Shown here in pieces: positions 24,978 to 37,793 of a DNA stretch of 64,000 bases. This stretch comes from Azotobacter salinestris (lineage in GTDB: Bacteria > Pseudomonadota > Gammaproteobacteria > Pseudomonadales > Pseudomonadaceae): NCBI RefSeq assembly GCF_009363155.1, contig NZ_CP045302.1, positions 1,358,501 to 1,422,500 on the forward strand. The letters are read 5' to 3'. Position numbers and translations under genes: made by a program. The notes under the pieces were generated by a model that saw only the letters and a program-made list of their open reading frames with translations, had not been told where the DNA came from and made no database searches. Each line of letters opens with the position of its first letter. The stretch's first letter is position 1.

Positions 24978-25976
24978 TCAATCGATCAGCCGGGCCTGGC
25001 GCAGACTCTCGAGCGCGCGCAGCCAGCGTGGGTTCTGCTTGTAGTCGATCCCCGGGAGGGCCCGCCGGCGCATCCGCGCCAGGCGCGGCGCCGGTCGCAC
25101 GCCGAGGCGCTGCAGGGCGGACAGGGCCAGTTCGGCCGCCGCCCGGTCGTTGCACACCAGCCCCATGTCGCAGCCGGCGGCGAGCGCCGCCTCGATCCGT
25201 TCCGCCGCATCGCCGGCCACATGGGCGCCAGCCATCGACAGGTCGTCGCTGAACACCACCCCGTCGAAGCCCAGCTCGCCGCGCAGGATGTCCTGCAGCC
25301 AGCGGCGGGAGAAGCCGGCCGGCTGCGCATCCACCTGCGGATAGATGACGTGCGCCGGCATCACCGCCTCCAACTGCCCGCCGAGCTTCTGGAAGGGCAG
25401 CAGGTCCTGGCTGCGGATCGCCTCGAGGCTGCGTTCGTCGGTGGGAATGGCCACATGGGAATCGGCTTCCGCCCAGCCATGTCCGGGGAAATGCTTGCCG
25501 GTGGCGGCCATGCCGGCGACGTGCATGCCGCGGACGAAGGCCCCGGCCAGACGGACGACCATCTTCGGATCGCCGGCGAAGCCGCGCGAACCGATCACCG
25601 TGCTGCGCCCGTAATCGAGATCCAGCACCGGCGCGAAACTGAAGTCCAGTCCTGCCGCCAGCACCTCGCTGGCCATCAGCCAGCCACATTCCTCGGCCAG
25701 CCGCTCGGCCGCCTCATGGCCGGCCAGCGACCCCATCGCCGGCAGGCGAACGAAGCCCTGGCGCAGGCGCTGCACGCGGCCGCCCTCCTGATCGACGGCG
25801 AGCAGCAGATCGGGACGCACGGCACGGATCGCCGCGCAAAGCTCACGGACCTGGGTCGGGTGCTCGATATTGCGGGCGAACAGAATCAGACCGCCCACCT
25901 CGGGCTGACGCAGCACATGGCGATCCTCGGCGGTCAGCCAGGTGCCGGCGATGTCCAGCATCAAAGAGCCTTGCAT
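24978..25976 (-). CDS. nagZ: Beta-N-acetylhexosaminidase (peptidoglycan recycling)
   Basis: A 332-residue cytoplasmic family-3 glycoside hydrolase that removes GlcNAc from anhydromuropeptides. It shows the NagZ signature KHFPGHGWAEADSHVAIP near residue 165 and the loop GVVFSDDLSMAGAHVAG near 245, containing the catalytic nucleophile aspartate. There is no signal peptide. In pseudomonads its product feeds AmpR-controlled beta-lactamase induction. It lies between an L,D-transpeptidase gene (upstream) and mtnP (downstream), all on the minus strand. Confidence 0.94.
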   Translation of the reverse strand: MQGSLMLDIAGTWLTAEDRHVLRQPEVGGLILFARNIEHPTQVRELCAAIRAVRPDLLLAVDQEGGRVQRLRQGFVRLPAMGSLAGHEAAERLAEECGWLMASEVLAAGLDFSFAPVLDLDYGRSTVIGSRGFAGDPKMVVRLAGAFVRGMHVAGMAATGKHFPGHGWAEADSHVAIPTDERSLEAIRSQDLLPFQKLGGQLEAVMPAHVIYPQVDAQPAGFSRRWLQDILRGELGFDGVVFSDDLSMAGAHVAGDAAERIEAALAAGCDMGLVCNDRAAAELALSALQRLGVRPAPRLARMRRRALPGIDYKQNPRWLRALESLRQARLID

Positions 25977-25985
25977 GAAAAATCC

Positions 25986-26510
25986 TTAAGTGAGATCGGC
26001 CGCCGCCCAATCGGGGCACGGCGCTTCTTCGATCCGCACGCGACAGTGCAGGGGGACGCGCGGGTAGAGCTCCAGCAGATCGGCATTGCGCAGGCGCACA
26101 CAGCCGTGGGAGCGCGGCACTCCCATGGGTTCGCTGTCCGGCGTGCCGTGGAGATAGATGTAGCGACGGAAGGTGTCGACCGCGTCGAGCCGGTTGCGCC
26201 CGATTTCGCAGCCGCTCAGCCAGAGGATCCGGGTGAGGATCCAGTCGCGGCCGGGAAAGGCTTCGTGCAGCTCCGGCGTCCAGACTTCGCCGGTCCAGCG
26301 CCGCCCGCGCAGCACGGCTCCCGCCGGCAGCCCCTCGCCGATCCTGGCGCGCACCTGATGCAGTCCGCGCGGCGTGCATCCGGAACCGGACTGCTCGCCG
26401 GGGCCGTTGAGGGCGGTGGAAACCGCCAGGCGCAGGAGCAGGCGGCCGTCGGCAAAACCGTACAGCGCCTGATCCGCCAGGGAAACATGAAGAAGATCGA
26501 GAAATCGCAT
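25986..26510 (-). CDS. L,D-transpeptidase (YkuD domain)
   Basis: A 174-residue protein with a YkuD catalytic domain. The motif YIYLHGTPDSEPMGVPRSHG followed by CVRLRNADLLELYPRV (residues about 118-152) contains the conserved histidine and the nucleophile cysteine in SHGCVRL. Such enzymes cross-link peptidoglycan or attach proteins to it. No signal peptide is clear at this start (MRFLDLLHVSLADQALYGF), which is odd for a periplasmic enzyme. It overlaps no neighbour and precedes nagZ by 9 bp, so a peptidoglycan role fits the context. Confidence 0.83.
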   Translation of the reverse strand: MRFLDLLHVSLADQALYGFADGRLLLRLAVSTALNGPGEQSGSGCTPRGLHQVRARIGEGLPAGAVLRGRRWTGEVWTPELHEAFPGRDWILTRILWLSGCEIGRNRLDAVDTFRRYIYLHGTPDSEPMGVPRSHGCVRLRNADLLELYPRVPLHCRVRIEEAPCPDWAAADLT

Positions 26511-26555
26511 GGGCCGCTAGCTTAGCCGATCGGGACGTTGCCGCCCACCGCCCCG

Positions 26556-27278
26556 CTACTCGTCCGCCTCGGGCGGAACGGGACGAGCCGCGCTCCTGGA
26601 GGACTGCACCGCCTTGCCACGCGGCCTGGGCCGGGCATTGACCAATTGCGGATCCTCGATGGCACTTCCGGCGCGCATGCCGGCGGCGAGAAAGGGCACC
26701 AGCAGGCGCAATGCCTGCTCGCTGGAGGTCTGCACCTCAAAGCGCTCCGAGGCGGAAGCACACAGCGTATCGATACCCGATAGGCTGAAGGTGGCTGCGC
26801 CGAGCATGAAATGGGTGCGCCAGAACAGCTCCAGCGGCGGAATCCCCGGCACCGCCTCCTCCAGCAGCAGCAGGTAGCGCCGGAAGAGCTTGCCGTAGGT
26901 GTCCTCGAGATAGCGCCGCAGGTGCTCCTGCCCCTGGCCCAGGGCCAGGCCGAGCAGACGCATGAAGATGGCCATGCCGCTGCGCGGGCGCGCTGCCTGC
27001 ACCTGTGCGATAGTGACCTCCAGAAGCTCCTCGAGGCTCATGCCTACAGACTGACGGCGATCCAGCTCACGCTCCAGACCGGCACAGAAGGGACCGAGCA
27101 CCCGGGAGAAGACCGCCTCGATGAGCGCACTCTTCGAGCCGAAGTGGTAGTTCACCGCCGCCAGATTGACATCAGCTCTGCTGGTGATCAGCCGCAGCGA
27201 GGTTTCGGCGAATCCCCTTTGCGCGAACAGCAGCTCGGCAGCCTCCAGGATGCGCTCGACTGTTTCCGAGTGGGGCAT
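26556..27278 (-). CDS. psrA: TetR-family fatty-acid-responsive regulator PsrA
   Basis: A 240-residue TetR-type regulator. The N-terminal HTH ETSLRLITSRADVNLAAVNY and the following HFGSKSALIEAVFSRVLGPF closely match remembered PsrA. PsrA of Pseudomonas binds long-chain fatty acids, represses fadBA5 and itself, and activates rpoS. Its location directly upstream of lexA agrees with PA3006. The frame is open upstream to 27410, but I chose the ATG at 27278 because it follows a strong GGAGGA site and begins at the homologous residue. The fadBA operon, a known target, lies 7 kb away in this window. The C-terminal 25 residues are low-complexity and basic. Confidence 0.9.
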   Translation of the reverse strand: MPHSETVERILEAAELLFAQRGFAETSLRLITSRADVNLAAVNYHFGSKSALIEAVFSRVLGPFCAGLERELDRRQSVGMSLEELLEVTIAQVQAARPRSGMAIFMRLLGLALGQGQEHLRRYLEDTYGKLFRRYLLLLEEAVPGIPPLELFWRTHFMLGAATFSLSGIDTLCASASERFEVQTSSEQALRLLVPFLAAGMRAGSAIEDPQLVNARPRPRGKAVQSSRSAARPVPPEADE

Positions 27279-27593
27279 GCGTCCTCCGCCGGGTGACGAC
27301 CCTGTCGTTTGTAGCCGCCATTGTATTTCAATTCGAGCACCGGACTGCGCCGGGAGTGCCAAAGCCTCAATCCGGACCCTGTGAAAACATGGCGAGCGAA
27401 GGCCCGGCAAGGTGCAACGCAGCGAGGCGGAGTAACAGCCGGAGGCCGGCCCGCAGGGCGGGCGCAGCGAGTCGATCCGGCGAAGAAGCGCAGTTCACGT
27501 ACTGTAAATGAGCACTCGGGGACGCCGCACCCGACCCGACTTCAATGCGGCATGGTCGAGCGCAGCAGTTTTCACATAACCTGAATCGAGAGG
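27279..27593. other. psrA-lexA intergenic region with a MITE-like element
   Basis: No gene is convincing in this long gap. It contains the psrA ribosome-binding site at its left edge and a roughly 200-bp element bounded by inverted TGTGAAAAC/GTTTTCACA ends, described separately. The short frames here have no recognisable homology. Confidence 0.5.
27380..27575. repeat. MITE-like non-coding element with TGTGAAAAC inverted ends
   Basis: A segment begins TGTGAAAACATGGCGAGCGA and ends with CGAGCGCAGCAGTTTTCACA; the outer nine bases are perfect inverted repeats and the adjoining CGAGCG is shared. The interior is GC-rich with short inverted motifs (GGCCGGCCCGCAGGGCGGGC) and no coding frame of note. 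The layout suggests a mobile or structured repeat. I have the impression of having seen very similar sequences in several Pseudomonas genomes, but I cannot verify this. No target-site duplication is obvious. Confidence 0.45.
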
Positions 27594-27645
27594 TTGCCAG
27601 TCAAACGACACTGTATATAATCCCAGTGACTGGATAAAAAGACAG
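27594..27645 (+). promoter_or_regulatory. lexA-sulA promoter with two LexA boxes
   Basis: A -35 TTGCCA (27594-27599) and perfect -10 TATAAT (27616-27621) are 16 bp apart. LexA box 1, CTGTATATAATCCCAG (27611-27626), covers the -10. Box 2, CTGGATAAAAAGACAG (27630-27645), lies just downstream. Both fit the CTG-N10-CAG gammaproteobacterial SOS box. LexA bound here would block its own promoter, as known for lexA. Confidence 0.85.
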
Positions 27646-27655
27646 AGCAGCCTCC

Positions 27656-28264
27656 ATGTACAAACTGACGCCTCGCCAAGTCGAAATTCTCGCCTTCATC
27701 AAGCGCTGCCTGGAGGAGAACGGCTATCCGCCGACCCGGGCCGAAATCGCCAGGGAACTCGGCTTCAAGTCGCCCAACGCGGCGGAAGAGCATCTCAAGG
27801 CGATGGCCCGCAAGGGCGCGATCGAAATGACCCCGGGCGCCTCCCGCGGCATCCGCATTCCCGGCAGCGAAGTCGACAGCGAACCGGCCAGTCTGCCCGT
27901 CGTCGGCCGGGTCGCGGCCGGTGCACCGATCCTCGCCCAGCAGCACATCGAGGAAACCTGTCAGATCAATCCGGACTTCTTCCATCCCCGCGCCGACTAC
28001 CTGCTGCGGGTGCAGGGCATGAGCATGAAGGATGTCGGCATCTACGACGGCGACCTGCTGGCCGTGCACACCTGCCGCGAGGCACGCAACGGCCAGATCG
28101 TGGTGGCGCGCCTCAACGACGAGGTCACGGTCAAGCGCTTCAAGCGCGAAGGGGACAAGGTCTGGCTGATCGCCGAGAACCCTGAATTCGCCCCGCTCGA
28201 AATCGACCTGAACGAGCAGGATCTGACCATCGAAGGATTGAGTGTCGGCGTGATACGCCGCTAG
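27656..28264 (+). CDS. lexA: LexA repressor
   Basis: The 202-residue SOS repressor. The N-terminal winged HTH ([20 protein letters not shown]) binds the SOS boxes. The self-cleavage site is in [13 protein letters not shown] (Ala-Gly bond, near residue 90). The catalytic dyad is the serine in [18 protein letters not shown] and the lysine in [11 protein letters not shown]. RecA filaments trigger the cleavage. The length and motifs are standard, and it is transcribed with sulA, which starts 9 bp after the lexA stop. Confidence 0.97.
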   Translation: MYKLTPRQVEILAFIKRCLEENGYPPTRAEIARELGFKSPNAAEEHLKAMARKGAIEMTPGASRGIRIPGSEVDSEPASLPVVGRVAAGAPILAQQHIEETCQINPDFFHPRADYLLRVQGMSMKDVGIYDGDLLAVHTCREARNGQIVVARLNDEVTVKRFKREGDKVWLIAENPEFAPLEIDLNEQDLTIEGLSVGVIRR

Positions 28265-28272
28265 GAGGAACC

Positions 28273-28743
28273 ATGCAGCTCCCGCAGCCGCCGAATTCGC
28301 AGTTGATGTCGTTCGAAGCGGCTCTGGTCCGGCCGTCCTGCCGCGATGGGGAGGAAACGCCAGGATCGCCTCCGGCCAGACAAACGGAACCCTTCAGTGA
28401 ACTCAGCCTGCGTGGCGATGCCGGTCAATGCCTGTTCCTGCTCGCCCCCATGCTGCGCGAGCTGAGCCAAGGCAACGACGGACGCTGGCTGACCCTGGTA
28501 GCCCCCCCTGCCAACCTGAGCCATGGCTGGCTGCGCGAGGCAGGCCTGAATCGCGAGCGGATTCTTCTGCTGCACCCCTCAAGAGAGCAGGAGCCGAGCG
28601 AGCTGGCGTGCGAAGTCCTGCGCCTGGGGCGCAGTCATACGGTGGTCAGTTGGCTGAGCCAGGTGAGCCGGCCGATCAGGCATCGGCTGCGTCAGGCTGC
28701 ACGGATCGGCCGAGCCCATAGCCTGAACATCCGCCTGGGCTGA
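28273..28743 (+). CDS. sulA: SOS cell division inhibitor SulA
   Basis: A 156-residue SulA-family protein that binds FtsZ and blocks division during DNA damage. The conserved region is LLAPMLRELSQGNDGRWLTL through WLREAGLNRERILLLHPS, and SHTVVSWLSQVSRPIRHRLR near residue 120. It starts 9 bp after lexA with an AGGAGG ribosome-binding site, giving a lexA-sulA operon. Its own promoter is not needed since the LexA boxes lie upstream of lexA. Confidence 0.9.
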   Translation: MQLPQPPNSQLMSFEAALVRPSCRDGEETPGSPPARQTEPFSELSLRGDAGQCLFLLAPMLRELSQGNDGRWLTLVAPPANLSHGWLREAGLNRERILLLHPSREQEPSELACEVLRLGRSHTVVSWLSQVSRPIRHRLRQAARIGRAHSLNIRLG

Positions 28744-28810
28744 GGCCTACCAGCAGGCGGCGAAAAGGAGTCGGCCGCACGATCGCCCGCGCTCACGGGC
28801 GCATTCGGTC

Positions 28811-29044
28811 TCAGTGCAGCACCCGCGGCAGCTCGTCGCTTTCGAAGTCGCCCTCGGCCAGACGTCCGGCCAGCTGCACGCCCACGTTCAGCATGGCCTT
28901 GGCCACCTCGATGTGGTGCCCCTGCAGAAAGTTCTTCGCGCTTTCGGAAAAGTCGAGGATGACCAGTTCTTCCTCGTCATCGGCACGACGCAAGGCGATG
29001 CGCCCATCGGGCAGTTCGACAATTTCGAGAAAGGACGTAGGCAT
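28811..29044 (-). CDS. Small conserved hypothetical protein (PA3009-like)
   Basis: A 77-residue acidic protein (MPTSFLEIVELPDGRIALRR, then a DDEEELVILDFSESAKNFL stretch). No known domain is recognisable and there is no signal peptide. The start is ambiguous: an in-frame ATG at 29074 would add ten residues (MSSLFHEQSP). Its location between sulA (convergent) and the next gene is conserved in P. aeruginosa by my recollection. Confidence 0.75.
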   Translation of the reverse strand: MPTSFLEIVELPDGRIALRRADDEEELVILDFSESAKNFLQGHHIEVAKAMLNVGVQLAGRLAEGDFESDELPRVLH

Positions 29045-29130
29045 AGGGCTCTGCTCATGGAAAAGGCTGGACATTGTAATGTAACAGTCGATCCTGGGCA
29101 TCCCTGGATGGCTTCCCCTCCCCTGCCGCG

Positions 29131-29655
29131 TCAGCACTCGGTCAGGGACTCGCGAAAGCGCAGAGCCAGCTCCTTGAGCGACTGTCGCCACTGCTCCAGC
29201 TGTGCGGCGTCCAGAGCCGGCGTCGCCTCCTCCTCGTCCAGGCTCACCGCATCGATCAATGGCAGTCGTGGATCGACCTTGGCCTTTTTCGGCGCCTGCG
29301 GTGGCTGGAACAGCCGGGCGTATTGGCCCAGCAGTTCGGCCAGCCAGGTTTCCGGCTGGCTGGCCAGCTCCACCAACTCCGCCAGCTCCGGACTGGGAGC
29401 CGCACGCAGCAGCTCGGCGTTCAGGAAGCGCTCGACCTGCGGCGCGCCAGCCTCGGGCAGGCGATAGAAGCCAGCGATTTCATGGCACAGCCCCAGCAGG
29501 GCACCATACAGGTGAAAAAGCACCGCCTCGCGCTCCGCCATGGCCTGCGCCTGGGCATTCAGCGCCCGGCTTTCCTCCGCCTGGCGCAGCGAGGCCAGCG
29601 CCAGGCCGGCGAAATAGAGTTTCTGATTGGTGCGTGTATAAAGTTCGTGGGCCAT
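29131..29655 (-). CDS. Conserved hypothetical protein (DUF6586-like)
   Basis: A 174-residue, largely helical cytoplasmic protein beginning MAHELYTRTNQKLYFAGLAL, with conserved FHLYGALLGLCHEIAGFYRL near residue 45. Function is unknown. The frame is open to 29706, but the ATG at 29655 has a GGAGGG site upstream and fits the family start. It lies downstream of topA on the same strand, separated by about 140 bp. Confidence 0.75.
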   Translation of the reverse strand: MAHELYTRTNQKLYFAGLALASLRQAEESRALNAQAQAMAEREAVLFHLYGALLGLCHEIAGFYRLPEAGAPQVERFLNAELLRAAPSPELAELVELASQPETWLAELLGQYARLFQPPQAPKKAKVDPRLPLIDAVSLDEEEATPALDAAQLEQWRQSLKELALRFRESLTEC

Positions 29656-29793
29656 GCAGGCGCCCTCCGATTCGAGACAGCCACTGGATAACGGGTCAAA
29701 GTGCAATCAATTATGGACCCGCGGTGCGAACCGCACCTGCTGCCCCCGACGGCAAGAGCCCATCCGCCGGGAAAGCACGGCAGATAGCAAGGA

Positions 29794-32400
29794 TCAGCGC
29801 TTGTCCTCGACCACCCAGCGGCCGTCCTGATAGAAGGCGCGCCAGCCGCTGGGCTTGCCTTCGATCTCGCTCTGCACGTACTGCTCCTTGGTCTTGCGGC
29901 TGAAACGGATCACCGCCGGGCGGCCTTCCGGATCCCGGGGCGGGGCCTCCAGCAGGAAGTGGTACTTCGGATCGATCTCGTCACGGTGCGGAAGCAGCTC
30001 CAGGACCAGCGGCGCACGGGTCTCGCGGTTCTTCGGGAACTGGCTGGCGGCGAGGAACAGACCGGAGGCGCCATCGCGCAGCACATAGACGTCGTCGACC
30101 TTCTCGCAGCGCAGCTCCGGCATCTTCACCGCATCCATCTTCGGCGGCGCCGGCTCGCCGCTCTTCAGCAGCTTGCGGGTGTTCTTGCAGGCGGCATTGG
30201 TGCAGCCGAAGAACTTGCCGAAACGGCCGGTCTTGAGCTGCATCTCGCTGCCGCACTTGTCGCACTCCAGGCTGGGTCCCTCGTAGCCCTTGATGCGGTA
30301 CTGGCCTTCCTCGATCTCGTAGCCGGAGCAGTCCGGGTTGTTGCCGCAGATGTGCAGCTTATGCTGTTCGTCGAGCAGATAGGCGTCCATCGCCGTGCCG
30401 CACTTCGGGCAGCGGCGCTTGTGGCGCAGCAGCAGCGACTCGGACTCGCCCTCGTCGTCCGCGGCGATCTCGTCGCCCGGGATCAGGTTGATGGTCGCCT
30501 TGCAGCGCTCCTTGGGCGGCAGGCTGTAGCCCGAGCAACCGAGGAACACGCCGGTCGAGGCGGTGCGGATCATCATCGGGCGGCCGCATTCGCGACAGGG
30601 GATGTCGGTCAGGGTCGGCTGGTTGGCACGCATGCCCGCCTCGCTGGACTCGGCGAGCTCCAGCTTCTTCCTGAAATCGCCATAGAACTCGTCGAGCAGG
30701 TTCTTCCAGTCGCGCTCGCCCTGGGCGATGTCGTCCAGGTGCTCCTCCATGCTGGCGGTGAAGCCGTAGTCCATCAGGTTGGCGAAGCTCTCGCCGAGCC
30801 GCTCGGTGACGATCTCGCCCATCTTCTCGGAATGGAAGCGGCGATTCTGCAGGGTTACGTAGCCGCGCTCCTGGATGGTCGAGATGATCGCCGCGTAGGT
30901 GGACGGCCGGCCGATCCCGCGCTTTTCCATTTCCTTGACCAGGCTGGCCTCGCTAAAGCGCGCCGGGGGCTTGGTGAAGTGCTGGCTGGGGTCGAGCCCG
31001 AGCAGATCGAGGCCCTCGCCCTCGGCCATGTCCGGCAGCACGTCATCCTCGCCGGGCTTGGCCTGCTGTGGCAGCACGCGGGTGTAGCCGTCGAACTTGA
31101 GGATGCGGCCCTTGGCGCGCAGCTCGAAATCGCCGGCCTGGACGCTGACGTTGGTCGACAGGTATTCGGCCGGCGGCATCTGGCAGGCGACGAACTGGCG
31201 CCAGATCAGCTCGTAGAGCCGCTCGGCGTCGCGCTCCATGCCCGACAGCTGGTTCGGCCGCAGGTTGACGTCGGAGGGGCGGATCGCCTCGTGGGCCTCC
31301 TGGGCGCCCTCCTTGCTGGTGTAGACATTGGGCTGGGCCGGCAGGTATTTCGCGCCGAACTCGCCCTCGATGAAGCCGCGCGCCATGGTCAGGGCGTCGG
31401 CCGAAAGGTTGGTGGAGTCGGTCCGCATGTAGGTGATGTAGCCGGCCTCGTACAGGCGTTGGGCCATCATCATGGTCTTCTTCACCGAGAAGCCGAGGCG
31501 GTTGCTCGCCGCCTGCTGCAGGGTCGAGGTGATGAAGGGCGCCGAGGGCTTGCTGCGGGTCGGCTTGTCCTCGCGCTTGACGATCCTGTAGCTGGAGGCC
31601 TTGAGCTTCTCCAGCGCGGCCATGGCCTGGGCCTCGTTGAGCGGGCGGAAGGCTTCGCCCTTCTCCCTGGCCACCTCGAAGCGCACCTTGTCGCCACGGG
31701 CGGTACCCAGGTCGGCATGGACCTCCCAGAACTCCTCCGGGATGAAGGCGCGGATCTCCCGCTCGCGCTCGACGATCAGCTTCACCGCCACCGACTGCAC
31801 GCGGCCGGCGGACAGGCCGCGGGCGATCTTCTGCCAGAGCAGCGGCGAAACCATGTAGCCGACCACCCGGTCGAGAAAGCGCCGTGCCTGCTGCGCATTG
31901 ACCCGGTTGATGTCCAGCTCGCCCGGCTGGGCGAAGGCTTCCTGGATCGCCTTCTTGGTGATCTCGTTGAACACCACGCGCTTGTAGCGCTCCTCGTCGC
32001 CGCCGATGGATTCGCGCAGGTGCCAGGCGATGGCCTCCCCCTCGCGGTCCAGGTCGGTGGCAAGGTAGATGGTGTCGGCCTCCCGGGCCAGGCGGCGCAG
32101 CTCGTCGACCACCTTCTCCTTGCCCGGCAGGATCTCGTAATGGGCTTTCCAGCCGTGCTCGGGATCGACCCCCATGCGCGCGAACAGCTGGCGCTTGGCC
32201 TTCTCCTTGGGCGACAGCGCCGGCCCCTCGGCCGTGCCCTTGGCCCGCTTGGCAGGCTCCTTGGCGGTACTGGCCGAGCCGCTGGTGGGCAGGTCACGGA
32301 TATGGCCGATGCTCGACTTCACCACGTACTGGCTGCCCAGATACTTGTTGATGGTCTTGGCCTTGGCCGGGGATTCCACGATGACCAGCGATTTACCCAT
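29794..32400 (-). CDS. topA: DNA topoisomerase I
   Basis: An 868-residue type IA topoisomerase that relaxes negative supercoils. The Toprim start is [20 protein letters not shown], acidic residues lie in [16 protein letters not shown], and the catalytic tyrosine is in [14 protein letters not shown] near residue 320. Three C-terminal zinc modules follow: [33 protein letters not shown], and [21 protein letters not shown] further RNA-binding-like C-terminal domain contains the [18 protein letters not shown] stretch. I chose the ATG at 32400; the frame continues upstream to 32544 without homology. Confidence 0.96.
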   Translation of the reverse strand: MGKSLVIVESPAKAKTINKYLGSQYVVKSSIGHIRDLPTSGSASTAKEPAKRAKGTAEGPALSPKEKAKRQLFARMGVDPEHGWKAHYEILPGKEKVVDELRRLAREADTIYLATDLDREGEAIAWHLRESIGGDEERYKRVVFNEITKKAIQEAFAQPGELDINRVNAQQARRFLDRVVGYMVSPLLWQKIARGLSAGRVQSVAVKLIVEREREIRAFIPEEFWEVHADLGTARGDKVRFEVAREKGEAFRPLNEAQAMAALEKLKASSYRIVKREDKPTRSKPSAPFITSTLQQAASNRLGFSVKKTMMMAQRLYEAGYITYMRTDSTNLSADALTMARGFIEGEFGAKYLPAQPNVYTSKEGAQEAHEAIRPSDVNLRPNQLSGMERDAERLYELIWRQFVACQMPPAEYLSTNVSVQAGDFELRAKGRILKFDGYTRVLPQQAKPGEDDVLPDMAEGEGLDLLGLDPSQHFTKPPARFSEASLVKEMEKRGIGRPSTYAAIISTIQERGYVTLQNRRFHSEKMGEIVTERLGESFANLMDYGFTASMEEHLDDIAQGERDWKNLLDEFYGDFRKKLELAESSEAGMRANQPTLTDIPCRECGRPMMIRTASTGVFLGCSGYSLPPKERCKATINLIPGDEIAADDEGESESLLLRHKRRCPKCGTAMDAYLLDEQHKLHICGNNPDCSGYEIEEGQYRIKGYEGPSLECDKCGSEMQLKTGRFGKFFGCTNAACKNTRKLLKSGEPAPPKMDAVKMPELRCEKVDDVYVLRDGASGLFLAASQFPKNRETRAPLVLELLPHRDEIDPKYHFLLEAPPRDPEGRPAVIRFSRKTKEQYVQSEIEGKPSGWRAFYQDGRWVVEDKR

Positions 32401-32658
32401 GGATCGGAGTGTTCCTAATTCGAAAGATGAAAGCGGGGAGCGTCTGCCTGACAGGCCGGTGCTTGAATGCAGGTTCGGCCGAGGGAAATTCCGAGACAAG
32501 GCGCTGTGACGGGGCCATAGCCGGGCCATGGCGAGGAGTGGCAACGCAGTATCGGGGCCTCGGACGCCGAAAATGATTCACTCAACCGACCGCAAGGCTC
32601 CAGCTCGGCGCTATATATAGTGGCCGCCGACACGCGGTCAAGGGCGGAACGCCCGTAC

Positions 32659-32892
32659 TTATGCCGGAAAAGCCGGGGCGTCCGCCCGAATCAAAGCAAA
32701 GCGCGGCATCTGACGACCGTCAACCTCGACGCTTTCGGTGAACATGGCCAGCGGCCGGACCCAGAGCCCGAAATCGCCGTACAGGGCCTGGTAGAGCACC
32801 AGTTCCTCCTCGGTCTCGGAATGCCGGACCACGCCGAGCACGCGGTATTCGGCCCCCTTGTAATGCCGGTAGAGCCCGGGTTGTACAGTCAT
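32659..32892 (-). CDS. DUF1653 domain-containing protein
   Basis: A 77-residue DUF1653 protein, starting MTVQPGLYRHYKGAEYRVLG with VRHSETEEELVLYQALYGDF near residue 25, both hallmarks of the family. No biochemical function is established. I chose the ATG at 32892, where homology begins, over the upstream in-frame ATG at 32949. It lies between topA and fadA, the same as remembered for PA3012. Confidence 0.88.
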   Translation of the reverse strand: MTVQPGLYRHYKGAEYRVLGVVRHSETEEELVLYQALYGDFGLWVRPLAMFTESVEVDGRQMPRFALIRADAPAFPA

Positions 32893-32980
32893 GGCGTTCT
32901 CTAGGTGATGGATGCGCCGAAGAGACGCGGGAAAGCGGAACCGGGGCACAGGGCCCCAGTCGCGAGGTTGTCGAGCGATT

Positions 32981-36316
<3,336 letters not shown>

Positions 36317-36459
36317 CGACTGATTCTCCCAATAGAAGCTGAACTGGCCGCGTCGGGACGACCACGAATCACGCGAACCGCCGCCGCAGCCTTGCATGCT
36401 GCAGGCAGCTTCGCCCAGTGCCGGTTTTCAGGATAGTTGTGCGGCACCGGGGCCGGCCA

Positions 36460-36488
36460 TCGGGCATTTTCCGCCGGGAAATGCCCGA
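36460..36488. repeat. Inverted repeat upstream of fadB
   Basis: A ten-base perfect inverted repeat (TCGGGCATTT / AAATGCCCGA) with a nine-base spacer lies about 145 bp upstream of fadB. It could be an operator, or a remnant terminator of a gene that once followed. No T-tract follows. Confidence 0.45.
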
Positions 36489-36608
36489 CGACAGGCCATG
36501 CGTGCATTCAGCACCTGCCCGCCCCTTTGGGCAAGGGGTGGCACGCGCGAAAGATTGCCTCTAGCCAGTTTCCGGCAGGCATTGCAGAATTTTTATGCAG
36601 ATTAACTA

Positions 36609-37791
36609 GTGTGGTGAATCACAAGTTCGCTTCATTATTTCTTTGCAAGGCTCGAGCAGCCCTGTCGACAGAGGCCAAGATTTCACCTGCTCCCTTACGC
36701 CAGCGGAAGGGCCTTGGATTCTGGTTGTAGGTCGCCAGGTAATACTCGATGGACTGCTCGAGATCCTTCACGCTGGTATGGGCCTGGCGCTTTATCCACT
36801 TCTGGGTGAGCATCGAGAAAAAGCGCTCCACCAGATTCAGCCATGACGCGGACGTCGGGGTGAAATGCACGTGATAACGCGGGTGCGCGACAAGCCAGGC
36901 GCGCACCTTGTCGGTCTTGTGCACGGCATAGTTATCCATGATCAGGTGTATGGCCTTGTCGCTCTCGACCGTTTCCTCGATGGCCCTGAGAAACTCCAGG
37001 AATTCTGCGCTGCGGTGACGGCGCTTGAGACGTCCGATCACCTCGCCGGTGGCCACATCCAGGGCGGCAAACAAGGACGTCGTGCCATGGCGCTGATAAT
37101 CATGGGTACGGGTCGCCGGATACCCAGGCTCCAGCGGCAGCCCCGGCTGTGTTCGATTGAGCGCCTGGATCTGGCTTTTCTCATCGACGCACAGTACCAG
37201 CGCTTTATCCGGCGGATTCAGGTAGAGCCCTACGATATCCTGCACCTTGTCGACAAAGGCAGGATCGGTGGACAGCTTGAAGGTGTGCTCCAGGTGAGGC
37301 TTGAGCCCGAAGGCTCGCCAGATACGCTGTACGCTCGCCGGTGAAATATGGGTGGCCTTGCTCATCCGGCGCGAGCTCCAATGGCTGGCATCGTCGGGCC
37401 GGGTCTGCCGCACCCGGTCGACCACTTCCTGGACCTTTTCATCACTGATGCTGCGTGGGCGGCCTGAGCGCGGCTCGTCATTGAGGCCTTGCAGGCCCAA
37501 ACGGGCGAAGCGAAGGCGCCACCTCGAAACGGTTTGCGCCGTAATGCCGAGCCGTCGAGCAATGGAAGAGCCGGACTCGCCTCGAGCGCAGGACAGAATG
37601 ATCTCGGCGCGCAGCTGCATATCGGCAGGCCCCTTGTGCCTGGCTCGGCGGCGGGTGAGTTCGGCATGCTCGTGTTCGGTCAGTTCGATCCGAACGGCTG
37701 GGCGGCCTGTTTTCATCGCATGCCCTCCGAAAAAACTCTGCCAGCTCCGCGGTAGACAAGACTTATCCTGAGTAGTTGTGATTCACCACAC
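36609..37791 (-). mobile_element. IS630-family insertion sequence, copy 1 of 4
   Basis: A 1183-bp element bounded by perfect 16-bp inverted repeats (GTGTGGTGAATCACAA) and flanked by TA on both sides (36607-36608, 37792-37793), the usual IS630/mariner target. It is the first of four head-to-tail copies with exact 1185-bp spacing. It lies 292 bp upstream of fadB with its transposase pointing towards that gene. Confidence 0.93.
36619..37716 (-). CDS. IS630-family transposase, copy 1
   Basis: A 365-residue DDE transposase. The N-terminal HTH region includes [20 protein letters not shown] near residue 55. Catalytic residues are in [13 protein letters not shown] (D), [14 protein letters not shown] (D) and [16 protein letters not shown] (E). 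Unlike many IS630 members it needs no frameshift: one frame is intact. It starts after a GGAGGGC ribosome-binding site. Relative to the other copies it ends with [16 protein letters not shown], carrying Asp where copies 2-4 have Gly. Confidence 0.93.
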   Translation of the reverse strand: MKTGRPAVRIELTEHEHAELTRRRARHKGPADMQLRAEIILSCARGESGSSIARRLGITAQTVSRWRLRFARLGLQGLNDEPRSGRPRSISDEKVQEVVDRVRQTRPDDASHWSSRRMSKATHISPASVQRIWRAFGLKPHLEHTFKLSTDPAFVDKVQDIVGLYLNPPDKALVLCVDEKSQIQALNRTQPGLPLEPGYPATRTHDYQRHGTTSLFAALDVATGEVIGRLKRRHRSAEFLEFLRAIEETVESDKAIHLIMDNYAVHKTDKVRAWLVAHPRYHVHFTPTSASWLNLVERFFSMLTQKWIKRQAHTSVKDLEQSIEYYLATYNQNPRPFRWRKGAGEILASVDRAARALQRNNEANL

Positions 37792-37793
37792 TA

